A program made the translations under genes and the position numbers. A model generated the notes under the pieces. That model was not told where the DNA came from. It was given only the letters and a program-made list of their open reading frames with translations, and did not search any database. From Lachnospiraceae bacterium (GTDB lineage Bacteria > Bacillota > Clostridia > Lachnospirales > Lachnospiraceae), in NCBI GenBank assembly GCA_011958945.1, contig BLLT01000003.1, positions 1-56,055 of the forward strand: a stretch of 56,055 nucleotides of DNA, in the 5' to 3' direction. This document shows, one piece after another, positions 37,149 to 46,518 of this stretch. Numbering within the stretch: the stretch's first letter is position 1; the number at the start of each line of letters is the position of its first letter.

Positions 37149-38351
37149 ATGGAAAATACTGCCGGAAAAAGGATTAACGTAACTCGCTCATCTATGCCGG
37201 GTTTGGAAGAATTTGTAGAGGAATTGAAGCCGGTATGGGATAGCAGATGGCTTTCTAACAGGGGAGCGGCATCTAAAAAATTTGAAAGTATGCTGAAAAA
37301 ATATTTGGAAGTGGAACATGTGTATTGTTTTGCCAATGGGCATTTGGCTTTGGAGGTGGCAATCGGTTCCTTGTTTACAGAAGGAGAGGTCATCACTACT
37401 CCGTATACCCATGTATCGACAACCCATTCAATTGTGAGAAATGGGCTTACTCCGGTTTTTGTGGATGTGGAGGAGGAAACTTATACAATAAATCATGAAT
37501 TGATTGAGTCGGCAATTACAGATAAAACGGTTGCCATAGTAGCTACTCATGTTTATGGATTCCCTTGTGCCATAGAGGCTATTGAAAAAATTGCACGCCG
37601 TAATGGCTTGTATGTAATCTATGATGCTGCCCATGCATTTGGTGTGACATATAAAGGGAAAGGAATTGGAAACTTTGGAGATATGGCCATGTTCAGTACC
37701 CATGCAACCAAAGTGTTTCATACGATAGAAGGCGGGCTTATGACATATGGCGAAAAGGATAATGATAAACTGCGCCCGATGAGAAAGATGGTTAATTTTG
37801 GCTTTTCTTCGGAAGAAGATATTGATTATATTGGCACGAACGCCCGTATGAATGAATTTGAAGCGGTAATGGGCATTGTGAATTTAAAGCATATTGATGG
37901 AGAAATAGAAAAAAGGAGAAAAGCGGCAGAACGTTACTGGGAGCATCTGGAGGGAGTCAAGGGTATCAAGGTGATGAAACCTGGCAGGGATGTGGAATGG
38001 AACTATTCTTACTTTCCAGTTATTTTTGATGGATACCGGCTAAACCGCAATCAGGTGAAAGAGAAGCTGGCGGGGGAGAATATTTATGCCAGAAAATATT
38101 TTTACCCGATTACAAGCCGGGCGGCCTGCTACCAAAGCCTGTATGGAAAACTCCACATGCCGGTCGCTGCCCATGCGGCGGATTGTGTGCTTACGTTACC
38201 TATGTATGCGGATCTGTCAGTGGAAGATGTGGATAGAATCTGTGACTGCATTTTAGATAGGGGATGTACGGTCAGAGTGGAATTGGGAGAAGTGGATACG
38301 GGTAAGGTGGCAGTGAAGTCAAAAGCCTCTCTGCAGGCAACCGAACATTAA
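37149..38351 (+). CDS. DegT/DnrJ/EryC1/StrS family PLP aminotransferase
   Basis: 400 aa; start at the ATG 9 nt past the GAGGAG-overlapping ATG at 37140. Blocks: WLSNRGAASKKFESMLKKYL, VITTPYTHVSTTHSIVRNGL, VIYDAAHAFGVTYKGKG (PLP-ring Asp), and HATKVFHTIEGGLM with the Schiff-base lysine. C-terminal: RYWEHLEGVKGIK and YARKYFYPITSR. The family normally transaminates keto-sugar nucleotides to amino sugars. It probably supplies an amino sugar, whose amine might be the acceptor for the ATP-grasp ligases downstream (inference). Confidence 0.92.
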   Translation: MENTAGKRINVTRSSMPGLEEFVEELKPVWDSRWLSNRGAASKKFESMLKKYLEVEHVYCFANGHLALEVAIGSLFTEGEVITTPYTHVSTTHSIVRNGLTPVFVDVEEETYTINHELIESAITDKTVAIVATHVYGFPCAIEAIEKIARRNGLYVIYDAAHAFGVTYKGKGIGNFGDMAMFSTHATKVFHTIEGGLMTYGEKDNDKLRPMRKMVNFGFSSEEDIDYIGTNARMNEFEAVMGIVNLKHIDGEIEKRRKAAERYWEHLEGVKGIKVMKPGRDVEWNYSYFPVIFDGYRLNRNQVKEKLAGENIYARKYFYPITSRAACYQSLYGKLHMPVAAHAADCVLTLPMYADLSVEDVDRICDCILDRGCTVRVELGEVDTGKVAVKSKASLQATEH

Positions 38352-38387
38352 ATATGCTCTGGGCGATATGGAAAGGATGGCATAACA

Positions 38388-39541
38388 GTGGGAGTGGATA
38401 AGATACGGCCAATGCCGGAAATAAGGAAGACCTACAATAAATCATATAATGCAATTCGTGGATTCGCGGCAGTAGGAATCTTTCTTTCCCATATGTCATA
38501 TTTAAAAGGTTCGGATGTTCCTTTTTGGAGAGCGTTGTATAATCTTTTTTTTAGACACGGTTCATCCTGTTCATCACTTTTTTACATAATGTCCGGTTTT
38601 CTTGCAGTATATACATGGAGAAATATCGGTTTTAGGGAATACATATCAGGAAAAATAAAAAAGATATATCCGCTTGTTTTAGGGGTACTGTTTTTGGCCA
38701 TAGCAGTGGATGTTGTAATGGGAGGAAGTGAAACGATCAGCGGTAATGTCTCTGTGTGCAGCCAGAAATGGTGGTTCAATGTTTTTATGGGCATTACGAT
38801 GCTAAAAGCATTTATGCCCTGGGAATCAACTTTCTATTCTTTTCATGGCCCCTCCTGGTATATGTCGGCATTAGTTGTATTTTATGTACTGTTTTGGGTT
38901 ATTGCCCGGATCATGGCTGATTCAGGATATAAAATGAGAAAAAGGTTTGGGGGGGGGTAATATTGATATGCACTACCGCCTATATATTGCAGGCTGGTAT
39001 TTGCCTGGTAGTGGATGTAAAAGAATTAGAAAACATCAAACTATGGGCTACATATGTAAATCCATATTTTCGTATATTTGGCGAATGCTTTTTAGGTATG
39101 ATTGTCGCAGGTTATATAGATAAGATAAAGAAGAATAATGGCAGAGAAAAATGGTGGCTGGCAGCGGCGTTACTATCTATATCTACAATACTGTTATTAA
39201 AAAATATGATACATACTTCTTTTCTAAGTGCATGGGCATGGGCGATTCCCAGTGCCTGTCTGTTAGCAGCATTTTACAGTGATGCGGGAAAAGCAGCGGA
39301 AATATTGCATGCAAAACCTTTTCAAGTGATAGGCAATATCTCATTTGAACTATATATGACCCACGCTTTTGTGTACGAGGGTCTACCTATCGCAGTCGGT
39401 ATGATAAATAACAACATGAAGAAGTGGCTGGTTAGCCACGCAGGAACAAGATTTATAATTACAGCAACGCTTTCCTTTTTGGTGGCATGGATAGTTAACA
39501 TGATTTTGAAGGCAGTAAACAGAAAAATAGTTTTGATATAG
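38388..39541 (+). pseudogene. Acyltransferase-3 family gene, phase-off by a nine-G frameshift
   Basis: The first frame (38388-38960, 190 aa) has NKSYNAIRGFAAVGIFLSHM and several membrane segments, then runs into MRKRFGGG and TAA. The second frame (from 38961, after the G run) continues with ICTTAYILQAGICLVVDV and ends NISFELYMTHAFVYEGLPIA, a typical C-terminal half. The break falls exactly at nine G (38949-38957). Ten or seven G would give one frame of about 384 residues with the expected ten or so membrane segments. The enzyme would O- or N-acylate the polysaccharide or its precursor. Both halves are undamaged otherwise, so it looks like a contingency locus and not decay. Confidence 0.85.
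38949..38957 (+). repeat. Phase-variation tract: nine G within the acyltransferase gene
   Basis: Nine consecutive G followed at once by TAA in the upstream frame. Slipped-strand change by +1 or -2 joins the two halves of the acyltransferase. Such runs are rare elsewhere in the window: the only other nine-G run is at 36696, and the next longest is seven, at 37040. Confidence 0.85.
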
Positions 39542-39587
39542 GATTAAGGATGCAATGCATTTTTTCAGTAAAGGAGGGAGAAATGAG

Positions 39588-40844
39588 ATGCCATGTAAGC
39601 TAGACGCAAAGGTGGATAAGAAAATCAATTCAAATGAGAAAAAGCAGAAAAGGATTATGCTGCTGGGGGCTAATCGTTACCAGTTACCAGTTATTCAGGC
39701 AGCCCATGAATTGGGATATTATGTAATTACATGTGACTATTTGCCAGATAATTATGCCCATAAATTTTCAGATGAATATTGTAATGTGAGTATCATAGAT
39801 AAAGAAGCAGTGCTGGAAGCTGCAAAAAGATTAAAGATAGATGGAATACTCTCATTTGCATGTGACCCGGGCGTAGTTACAGCAGCATATGTAGCGGAGC
39901 AATTGGGGCTGCCTTCTGTAGGTTCTTATGAAGCGGTGTCAATTTTGCAGAATAAAGGCCGATTCAGGAGGTTTTTGGCAGAGAATGGCTTTAATGTGCC
40001 AATGGCAAAGGAGTATACGGATGCGGAAGAAGCGTTGAAAGATGTGGAAATATTTCATTGGCCGGTTATCGTCAAACCTACTGATTCAGCAGGGAGTAAA
40101 GGTGTGACGCGTGTAGATGACCCTGAAAAACTGTATGAAGCGATAATGTATGCGTTGGAGCATTCATTCAACAAAGAATTCATTATTGAAGAATTTTTGG
40201 ATAAAGTGGGATGTTCTTCGGATACGGATAGTTTTTCTGTGAATGGCAAATTAAAGTTCGTTTCTTTTAATGCCCAGCATTTTGATAAAAATGCTGTAAA
40301 CCCTTTTGTACCGGCGGCGTTTAGTTGGCCATCAACAATGAAACCAGAACATGAAAAAGAATTAACGGTAGAATTACAGAGACTGATAGAATTGTTGGAA
40401 CTCAAATCTTCCATATACAATATCGAAACAAGAGAAAGTACAGATGGAAAAGCGTATATCATGGAATGCACTCCCCGGGGAGGAGGAAACCGTCTTGCGG
40501 AAATGCTTCGATATGCCACGGGGGTGGATTTGATCAAGGCGGCTGTACTGGCAGCCGTAGGGGAACCAATTACGGAAGTTTCCCAGAAAGAATACAACGG
40601 ATACTGGGCAGAATTGGTGCTTCATAGTAATAAGCAGGGAATTTTTAAGGAACTTCGAGTTTCGCAAGAGATTAGGGAGAATATTGTTGAAAAGAATCTT
40701 TGGATTGAACAAGGAGACCTTGTAGATGAGTTTGAGGCAGCTAATAACTCTATTGGAACGTTAGTACTTAAGTTTAATAGTGAAAACGAAACAATGCAGA
40801 TACTTAATAATATTGAAAAATATGTGGAGATACGGTTGATGTGA
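39588..40844 (+). CDS. ATP-grasp enzyme (first of three)
   Basis: 418 aa; start at the ATG about 9 nt after AAAGGAGGG. Order: N-terminal pre-ATP-grasp domain KRIMLLGANRYQLPVIQAAH, then PVIVKPTDSAGSKGVTRVDD (phosphate-binding), EFIIEEFLDKVGCSSDTDSF, and the Mg-site TPRGGGNRLAEMLRYATGVD. Such enzymes activate a carboxylate as acyl phosphate and join it to an amine or thiol. Paired with a homologue 43 bp downstream. In this locus it may attach an amino acid to a sugar or build an amide side group (inference). Confidence 0.88.
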   Translation: MPCKLDAKVDKKINSNEKKQKRIMLLGANRYQLPVIQAAHELGYYVITCDYLPDNYAHKFSDEYCNVSIIDKEAVLEAAKRLKIDGILSFACDPGVVTAAYVAEQLGLPSVGSYEAVSILQNKGRFRRFLAENGFNVPMAKEYTDAEEALKDVEIFHWPVIVKPTDSAGSKGVTRVDDPEKLYEAIMYALEHSFNKEFIIEEFLDKVGCSSDTDSFSVNGKLKFVSFNAQHFDKNAVNPFVPAAFSWPSTMKPEHEKELTVELQRLIELLELKSSIYNIETRESTDGKAYIMECTPRGGGNRLAEMLRYATGVDLIKAAVLAAVGEPITEVSQKEYNGYWAELVLHSNKQGIFKELRVSQEIRENIVEKNLWIEQGDLVDEFEAANNSIGTLVLKFNSENETMQILNNIEKYVEIRLM

Positions 40845-40887
40845 GAGATGGATAATCTATAGAAGGCAAAGAAAAAGAAGGAAAACC

Positions 40888-42165
40888 ATGATGAGGACGG
40901 GAACAAATTTGAAGGGGAAAAAGCTGTTGGTACTGGGCGGAAGAACTATTGGAACAAAAGAGATTGTGCTGAATGCCAAACAAAATGGAATTTATGTTAT
41001 TGTGACCGATTATCTGCCGGAAGAAAAGTCTCCGGCAAAACTAATTGCAGATGAAGCATGGAATATAAGCACAGAGGATGTAGACGCATTGATACATAAA
41101 GTAAAAGAACATCATGTAGATGGTGTGCTTGCAGGAGTGAGCGAATTCAATATATCCAGAATGATTACAATATGCAATGCAACCGGTCTCCCATGTTACT
41201 GTAATAAGGAGCAATGGAATATATTACAGAATAAATCGAATTTCAAAGATTTGTGCCGTGAAAACGGAATACCTGTTACAAAAGAGTATGAGGTACAGAA
41301 TACCTGTAAAATCGCAGACAATACAGGGATAGAATATCCTGTTGTTGTCAAGCCGGCAGACAGCAGTAGCAGCTGTGGATTTTCGATTTGCTATAGTGAA
41401 GAAGAACTGGAAGACGGTTTGGCCTATGCAAAAAGCTTTTCGGATACCGGAAGTGTATTGGTTGAACAATATATGGACTACAGATATAGCGTAATTATTC
41501 ATTATACTGTGGTGAATGGTGTTGTTTATTACAGTGGTATGTCAGATAAGCATTCGGAAAGGATATCGAATAGCAGTGGTCCGATTATGGCTGTCCAGTA
41601 TTATTCATCAAATGACGAAGAGGCTTATCTTCGTAAACTGGATACAAAAGTGCGGAAGATGCTTTCTTCACTTGGGTTTACAATGGGCGTTTTTTGGATT
41701 GAGGCCTTTAATAATAAGGGTGAATTTGTCTTTAATGAAATGGGAAGCCGTTTTGGCGGTTCGTTGACATATTTACCTATACAATATTTGTACGGTTTCA
41801 ATCAGTTGGATTTGATGGTGGAATATGCCCTTACCGGAAAAAATAAAGTGATGGACTGCCAGAAGGCGAATATAGATAATTCTTCTACGTACTGTATTTT
41901 TCCCGTTCATGTCAGGAAGGGAAAGATTAATAAAATCAATGGTTTAGATAGGCTGGAAGAAAGAAAAGAGTTAGTTGGAATAGTACCTGTTCATTATATA
42001 GGAGACCAGATTGAGGATTGGGGCTCCGCGCAGCAAGTCTTTGCGTATATTCATTTTGTAGTGGATTCCAGGGAGGAAGCGGATAGATTTGCAAAATGGA
42101 TTATGGAAACGCTTCACATATATGATGACAGAGGAAATCAGATTCTTTTTAACCTTCACATCTGA
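40888..42165 (+). CDS. ATP-grasp enzyme (second of three)
   Basis: 425 aa with AAGGAAAACC upstream. KLLVLGGRTIGTKEIVLNAK, YPVVVKPADSSSSCGFSICY, VLVEQYMDYRYSVIIHYTVV, and the Mg-binding EMGSRFGGSLTYLPIQYLYG. Same architecture as the preceding gene but clearly divergent, so likely a paralogue with another acceptor or donor. The cyclodeaminase-family gene follows after 23 bp, suggesting a joint pathway. Confidence 0.87.
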   Translation: MMRTGTNLKGKKLLVLGGRTIGTKEIVLNAKQNGIYVIVTDYLPEEKSPAKLIADEAWNISTEDVDALIHKVKEHHVDGVLAGVSEFNISRMITICNATGLPCYCNKEQWNILQNKSNFKDLCRENGIPVTKEYEVQNTCKIADNTGIEYPVVVKPADSSSSCGFSICYSEEELEDGLAYAKSFSDTGSVLVEQYMDYRYSVIIHYTVVNGVVYYSGMSDKHSERISNSSGPIMAVQYYSSNDEEAYLRKLDTKVRKMLSSLGFTMGVFWIEAFNNKGEFVFNEMGSRFGGSLTYLPIQYLYGFNQLDLMVEYALTGKNKVMDCQKANIDNSSTYCIFPVHVRKGKINKINGLDRLEERKELVGIVPVHYIGDQIEDWGSAQQVFAYIHFVVDSREEADRFAKWIMETLHIYDDRGNQILFNLHI

Positions 42166-42188
42166 TAGGGATACAAGAGGAGATACAA

Positions 42189-43244
42189 ATGGATGACAGA
42201 ATTTCTGTAAAGCTTATTTCGGCAGAAGATATATTAGCGGCTAATTGTATCAACATTGAGGAAATAATCGCAGTGATTGAGAAAGTTCTGCTTCAGTATA
42301 AATCTGGAAATATTCTTCTGCCGGATAAGATTTCGCAAACATTTGATGAAGAAAGTCAAAGCCGGATTAATTGTATGCCCTCTGCCATTTATACATTAGG
42401 AACGGATGGTATCTGCGGTGTGAAATGGGTGTCCGTATTTCCCCAAAATCCCTTGCTGCATAACAGGCCTAACGTATCAGGGGTTATCGTTTTGTCGGAG
42501 ATGAAATATGGTTTGCCGCTTGCCGTTATGGATGGAACGCTTATTACAACGCTTAGAACGGCGTGTATGGGCGCAATAGGAGCAAAATATCTTGCAAGAA
42601 GGAATAGCAATGCATATTGTGCTATTGGCGCAGGAGAACAAGGAAAAATGCATTTTGCGGCGATAAAAACATTGTTTCCTCAAATGGATACATGCTATGT
42701 TGCCTCCCGTACGGCAAAGAGTGAAACGAATTTTTGTATGGAGATGGGAGAAAAATACCCAACAGTCCGTTTTATTGCCTGCGGCAGTAATTATCAAAGG
42801 GCATCTGAAAACGCAGATATCATTGTAACGGCTGTAAGTTCACAGCTTCCGTTGCTGAAGGCAGATACTATTAAAAAAGGGGCTTTTTATTGTCATGTGG
42901 GAGGCATAGAAGATGAAGATGAGGTGTCATTAAAGGCGGACAAAATTGTCTGTGACAATTGGAATAGCCTAAAACATAGAAGCACGCCAACGCTTAGCCG
43001 CCTATATGCAGAAGGGCGGATTAAGGATGAAGATATCTACTGCGATATTGCGGACATTATTGATGGAACAAAGCCCGGAAGGGAAAATGATATGGAATTT
43101 AATTATTTCAATTCGATTGGGCTGAGCTTTGTGGATGTTGCTGTAGCTTTTTCGTTTTATAAAAAAATAGTAGAAAAGGGAATGGGGATAGATTGGATTA
43201 TCCGTGATAGCAGCATTTGGGAATGCATAAAAAGAGTAATGTAA
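42189..43244 (+). CDS. Ornithine cyclodeaminase/mu-crystallin family oxidoreductase
   Basis: 351 aa with AAGAGGAG upstream. Substrate region KISQTFDEESQSRINCMPS and VKWVSVFPQNP; VIVLSEMKYGLPLAVMDGTL and TTLRTACMGAIGAKYLARRN; Rossmann loop AIGAGEQGKMHFAAIKT; later DIIVTAVSS and a C-terminal DIADIIDGTKPGR. Family members include ornithine cyclodeaminase, alanine dehydrogenase, ketimine reductases and the SbnB enzyme of diaminopropionate synthesis. In this EPS context it may make or modify an amino acid used by the neighbouring ATP-grasp enzymes; the substrate cannot be told from sequence. Confidence 0.9.
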   Translation: MDDRISVKLISAEDILAANCINIEEIIAVIEKVLLQYKSGNILLPDKISQTFDEESQSRINCMPSAIYTLGTDGICGVKWVSVFPQNPLLHNRPNVSGVIVLSEMKYGLPLAVMDGTLITTLRTACMGAIGAKYLARRNSNAYCAIGAGEQGKMHFAAIKTLFPQMDTCYVASRTAKSETNFCMEMGEKYPTVRFIACGSNYQRASENADIIVTAVSSQLPLLKADTIKKGAFYCHVGGIEDEDEVSLKADKIVCDNWNSLKHRSTPTLSRLYAEGRIKDEDIYCDIADIIDGTKPGRENDMEFNYFNSIGLSFVDVAVAFSFYKKIVEKGMGIDWIIRDSSIWECIKRVM

Positions 43245-43251
43245 AAGGTAA

Positions 43252-44124
43252 ATGAAATCAATGGATGATAAAGGAAAATTAGTTTCTATTCAAAAAGAAG
43301 TAAATCTTAATGAGGTGGATAATCCGTATTCGCGAATTGGATTATTTCGGGCAGTGGCAAAAGTGATTCGGGAAGATACAATGGAAAGCGTTAATATACA
43401 TAGCAAGAAAGTATATCCAAGGACTTCTTTTTATACAAAATACGGAAAAAGAATACTCGATATAATTATTTCATCTATAGCTATACTGGTTGCATTTCCC
43501 GTGAATTTGCTAATAGGAATTATTACGTTTTTTGATGTAGGATACCCTATTTTTTTTCGGCAGGAGCGGCTGGGGAAAGATGGGAAAGTATTTACTATTA
43601 CAAAATTTAGAAATATGACTAATGAGAAAGATAAAAACGGGGATCTTCTTCCGGCAGAACAAAGGGTAACAAAGTTTGGATATTATGTAAGAAAAACATC
43701 ATTGGATGAACTGTTAAATTTTTGGTCCATTTTAAAAGGGGATATGAGCGTAATTGGACCAAGGCCTTTAGAACCGGTTTATAATGATCGTTACAGTGAA
43801 CGGCATAAAATGCGAATGGCGGTCCGCCCGGGTTTAGAGTGTCCGATACTTTATGAAACTAAACAAAAAATTACATGGTACAGGCAGTTTGAAAATGATA
43901 TTTATTATGTGGAAAATGTGAGCTTGATATTGGATTTGAAGATGGCGGTTTCTTTGGTAAAGATGGTTTTTAATAAGGAAAGAAATTCCATAAGGGGGGC
44001 TTCTGCGAGAGGCGGATTTGTTGGTTATACGCTGGGGGGAGACACGATTAGTTCCCATAGAGTGCCGGCAAAATATGTTGAAAAAGCTTTGGAACTGCTG
44101 GCGGATAGCGAAACATGTAATTGA
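43252..44124 (+). CDS. Initiating undecaprenyl-phosphate sugar transferase
   Basis: 290 aa, starting 7 bp after the previous gene (an ATG at 43261 is an alternative). One membrane segment, ILDIIISSIAILVAFPVNLL (about residues 68-95), then the monotopic catalytic domain: FFRQERLGKDGKVFTITKFR, VRKTSLDELLNFWSILKGD, MSVIGPRPL and RMAVRPGLECPIL. It moves a sugar-1-phosphate to undecaprenyl phosphate, starting each repeat unit. The C-terminal 60 residues (about 230-290) exceed the usual domain. Its mid-locus location is uncommon; usually it follows the kinase genes. Confidence 0.92.
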   Translation: MKSMDDKGKLVSIQKEVNLNEVDNPYSRIGLFRAVAKVIREDTMESVNIHSKKVYPRTSFYTKYGKRILDIIISSIAILVAFPVNLLIGIITFFDVGYPIFFRQERLGKDGKVFTITKFRNMTNEKDKNGDLLPAEQRVTKFGYYVRKTSLDELLNFWSILKGDMSVIGPRPLEPVYNDRYSERHKMRMAVRPGLECPILYETKQKITWYRQFENDIYYVENVSLILDLKMAVSLVKMVFNKERNSIRGASARGGFVGYTLGGDTISSHRVPAKYVEKALELLADSETCN

Positions 44125-44225
44125 TAAACATATGAAAATGGAGTGCTTAGTCTCGCTTGGCATTATTTGGGCAATGGACAAATAATGAAAGAAAGATGCA
44201 AGCATATATGTGGAGGATTCAGATA

Positions 44226-45404
44226 ATGAATAAAGGTATGTTGGTATCGGAATTGAGAAGCCGTTATCCTAAGGCATTGGGCATAAGGAAGCGCCTTGCA
44301 AAAGGAAGGGTTATGCTTATTCAAAAACATATCATTCCGGCGGAAGAAGCAAAATGGGCGGAAGAAAATAAACAACAGGCAGAAATAGTAAAAAAATACC
44401 GGAAGAAGTGGAAACAATACTTTGCCCCCATGGAGAAAAAGATAGAAATGCTTTTGCAGCAGGCATCGTGTTATAAGGAACGCAAAGACAAAGAATTTTT
44501 GCAAACAGATATGTTGTTTTGTTGGATAGCATATGGATTTCAGCCTGATGAATACTTATGTTTTGAATTGGAAGGTAAGTCTTTTGCAGAAAGAAAGGAG
44601 TATATCTCCGATACGGATAGATATAGCTATGTGTACAGTATTTGCGACATATCTGATATGCAGATGTTTCTTAACAAGATAAAAACATATCAAATGTTCC
44701 ATGATTTTTATAAAAGGGATGCGGTTCAAATCCGTAAAAAGTCTGATTATGGGAGGTTCGAGGCATTCGTTAATAAGCATAAGGAGTTTGTAAAAAAGAA
44801 GGCGTGTGCCTCCCGGGGCAGCGGCGTTGAACTTGTCAGGTTTGAGGAACTTGGAATGTCCGTGAAGGAGTATTTTGAGAAATTATTGAGAAGTGGAAGA
44901 TATCTGTTGGAGGAGAGGATTGAACAAGGGATAGAGACAGCATGCTTGAATAGATCTAGCGTAAATACGGTTAGGTGCGTTACGTTTTATTCCAGGCAGG
45001 AAATTATGATTCCATATTGCTTTATAAAGGTTGGGAAGAATGGCTCTTTTATTGATAATGGGGGTGCTGGCGGCATTTTGGTTGGTATTGATAATGGGAC
45101 AGGGGTTTTAAATACGGATGGTTATGATGAACTTAACAGAAAGTATGAGGTTCATCCAAATTCAAAAGTTCAGTTTAAAGGGTTTCAGCTTCCGGAATGG
45201 GAAAAGATGAAAAGTATCTGTGTTAAATTGGCCCAAAGGATGCCGTCTGTAAAGTATATCGGATGGGATATGGCGTATTCTACAAAAGGATGGGTTGTAG
45301 TGGAAGGGAACATGGGGCAGTTTATTGGGCAGCAAATCGTGTGGAAGAAAGGGATTAAGAAAGAGGTAGATCATATCATGGAATCCATAGATAAAGCTAT
45401 TTAA
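44226..45404 (+). CDS. Sugar-transfer-associated ATP-grasp protein (third of three)
   Basis: 392 aa; start at the ATG 9 nt past GTGGAGG (earlier in-frame codons at 44157 and 44196 lack a site). Blocks: KKACASRGSGVELVRFEE, SSVNTVRCVTFYSRQEIMIP, FIDNGGAGGILVGIDNGTG, WEKMKSICVKLAQRMPSVKY, and IGWDMAYSTKGWVVVEGNMG, matching the ATPgrasp_ST type found in capsule loci. The reaction is not established; ligation of an amino acid or lactyl group to a sugar is often suggested. It directly follows the initiating transferase. Confidence 0.88.
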   Translation: MNKGMLVSELRSRYPKALGIRKRLAKGRVMLIQKHIIPAEEAKWAEENKQQAEIVKKYRKKWKQYFAPMEKKIEMLLQQASCYKERKDKEFLQTDMLFCWIAYGFQPDEYLCFELEGKSFAERKEYISDTDRYSYVYSICDISDMQMFLNKIKTYQMFHDFYKRDAVQIRKKSDYGRFEAFVNKHKEFVKKKACASRGSGVELVRFEELGMSVKEYFEKLLRSGRYLLEERIEQGIETACLNRSSVNTVRCVTFYSRQEIMIPYCFIKVGKNGSFIDNGGAGGILVGIDNGTGVLNTDGYDELNRKYEVHPNSKVQFKGFQLPEWEKMKSICVKLAQRMPSVKYIGWDMAYSTKGWVVVEGNMGQFIGQQIVWKKGIKKEVDHIMESIDKAI

Positions 45405-45422
45405 GAGGGGTCAATTGTACAA

Positions 45423-46469
45423 ATGTGTAAAATCAGTGTTATCGTAACTGTATACAATAAGGAAAAGTATCTTGAGCAATTTCTTGAAAGCATAAAAAAA
45501 CAACAGTTACAAGATATAGAAGTCATTATTGTAGATGATGGAAGTTCGGATGCATGTCCGCAAATTTTGGATGAGTTTGCTGGAAAGGATGAACGTTATA
45601 GGGTAATACATCAGCCAAATAGAGGAGTATGTGATGCCAGAAATAACGCGCTATCTTATGCGGAGGGAAAATATATCTATATTATAGATTCAGATGACCG
45701 GCTTGTAGATGATGCATTAGAAAATATGTGGAAAGCAGCGGAGAAGACGGATGCTGATGTAATATATGGACAGATTACTTATGAAAATACATCTATGCCT
45801 ATAAAAAATACATTTTCAAATGCTTTTTGTACAGAGAACCGGGAATCTATACAGGCTATACAATGTGCATTAAATAATAAAAATTATATTTATGTTTCAA
45901 CCCCCGATTTTGTTACTATTGACCGTCTTGGAGGAGCGCCATGGAATGGCATGTTTAAACGTAAAATTGTTTGTGAGCACAACATAAGGTATGATACGTC
46001 ATTAAAGAGTTTGGGGGAAGATGTTTTTTTCTGGCAGCATATTTATGAATACGTCAAAAGGGTTGCCTATATAGAAACTCCTATTTATAGTTATCGGATG
46101 CTGGATGATTCTTTATCCCATGGTTACAAAGAAAACTTGCTGGAAACTTATAGAACAATATTTGATAAAGAAGAAGAATTTCTTTATGCATATAAGAAAG
46201 GCCAGGAACAATGGGATGCGTACTATTTTCGGGTGATTCTTTATATACACCGTGCTATGCCGCTCTATTTTCAAAATGAAAATAACCCAAGAAAAGAAAA
46301 AGAACGGTTTGCAGAAATGAAGGCATTATTAAGAAAAGAACCGTTTCGTACTGCAATTAAAACAGTGCCGCTTGGAATGTTAGTGAGCAGAAGAAGCAGA
46401 ATTGCAATTGTCATGCTGAGATGGAATCTATTCTGTCTATATTGGCTGTTAAAGCGGATGGATGTTTAG
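45423..46469 (+). CDS. Glycosyltransferase family 2
   Basis: 348 aa. GT-A fold N-terminus: ISVIVTVYNKEKYLEQFLES, IIVDDGSSDACPQI, GVCDARNNALSYAEG and the metal-binding DSDDRLVDDAL. It adds a sugar from a nucleotide donor to the growing lipid-linked repeat unit at the inner leaflet. It is the only clear conventional glycosyltransferase of the locus, so the repeat unit may be short or other enzymes may come from elsewhere. Confidence 0.94.
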   Translation: MCKISVIVTVYNKEKYLEQFLESIKKQQLQDIEVIIVDDGSSDACPQILDEFAGKDERYRVIHQPNRGVCDARNNALSYAEGKYIYIIDSDDRLVDDALENMWKAAEKTDADVIYGQITYENTSMPIKNTFSNAFCTENRESIQAIQCALNNKNYIYVSTPDFVTIDRLGGAPWNGMFKRKIVCEHNIRYDTSLKSLGEDVFFWQHIYEYVKRVAYIETPIYSYRMLDDSLSHGYKENLLETYRTIFDKEEEFLYAYKKGQEQWDAYYFRVILYIHRAMPLYFQNENNPRKEKERFAEMKALLRKEPFRTAIKTVPLGMLVSRRSRIAIVMLRWNLFCLYWLLKRMDV

Positions 46470-46518
46470 AAAATTAGACGGCAATTGCCTGGCTGAGAGC
46501 ATATGGGGAGGCAGTTAA

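Noticed and set aside
38963-39541. Separate second acyltransferase gene
   Set aside because: It is the C-terminal half of the same protein as 38388-38960; no ribosome site precedes it and the break is at the G run.
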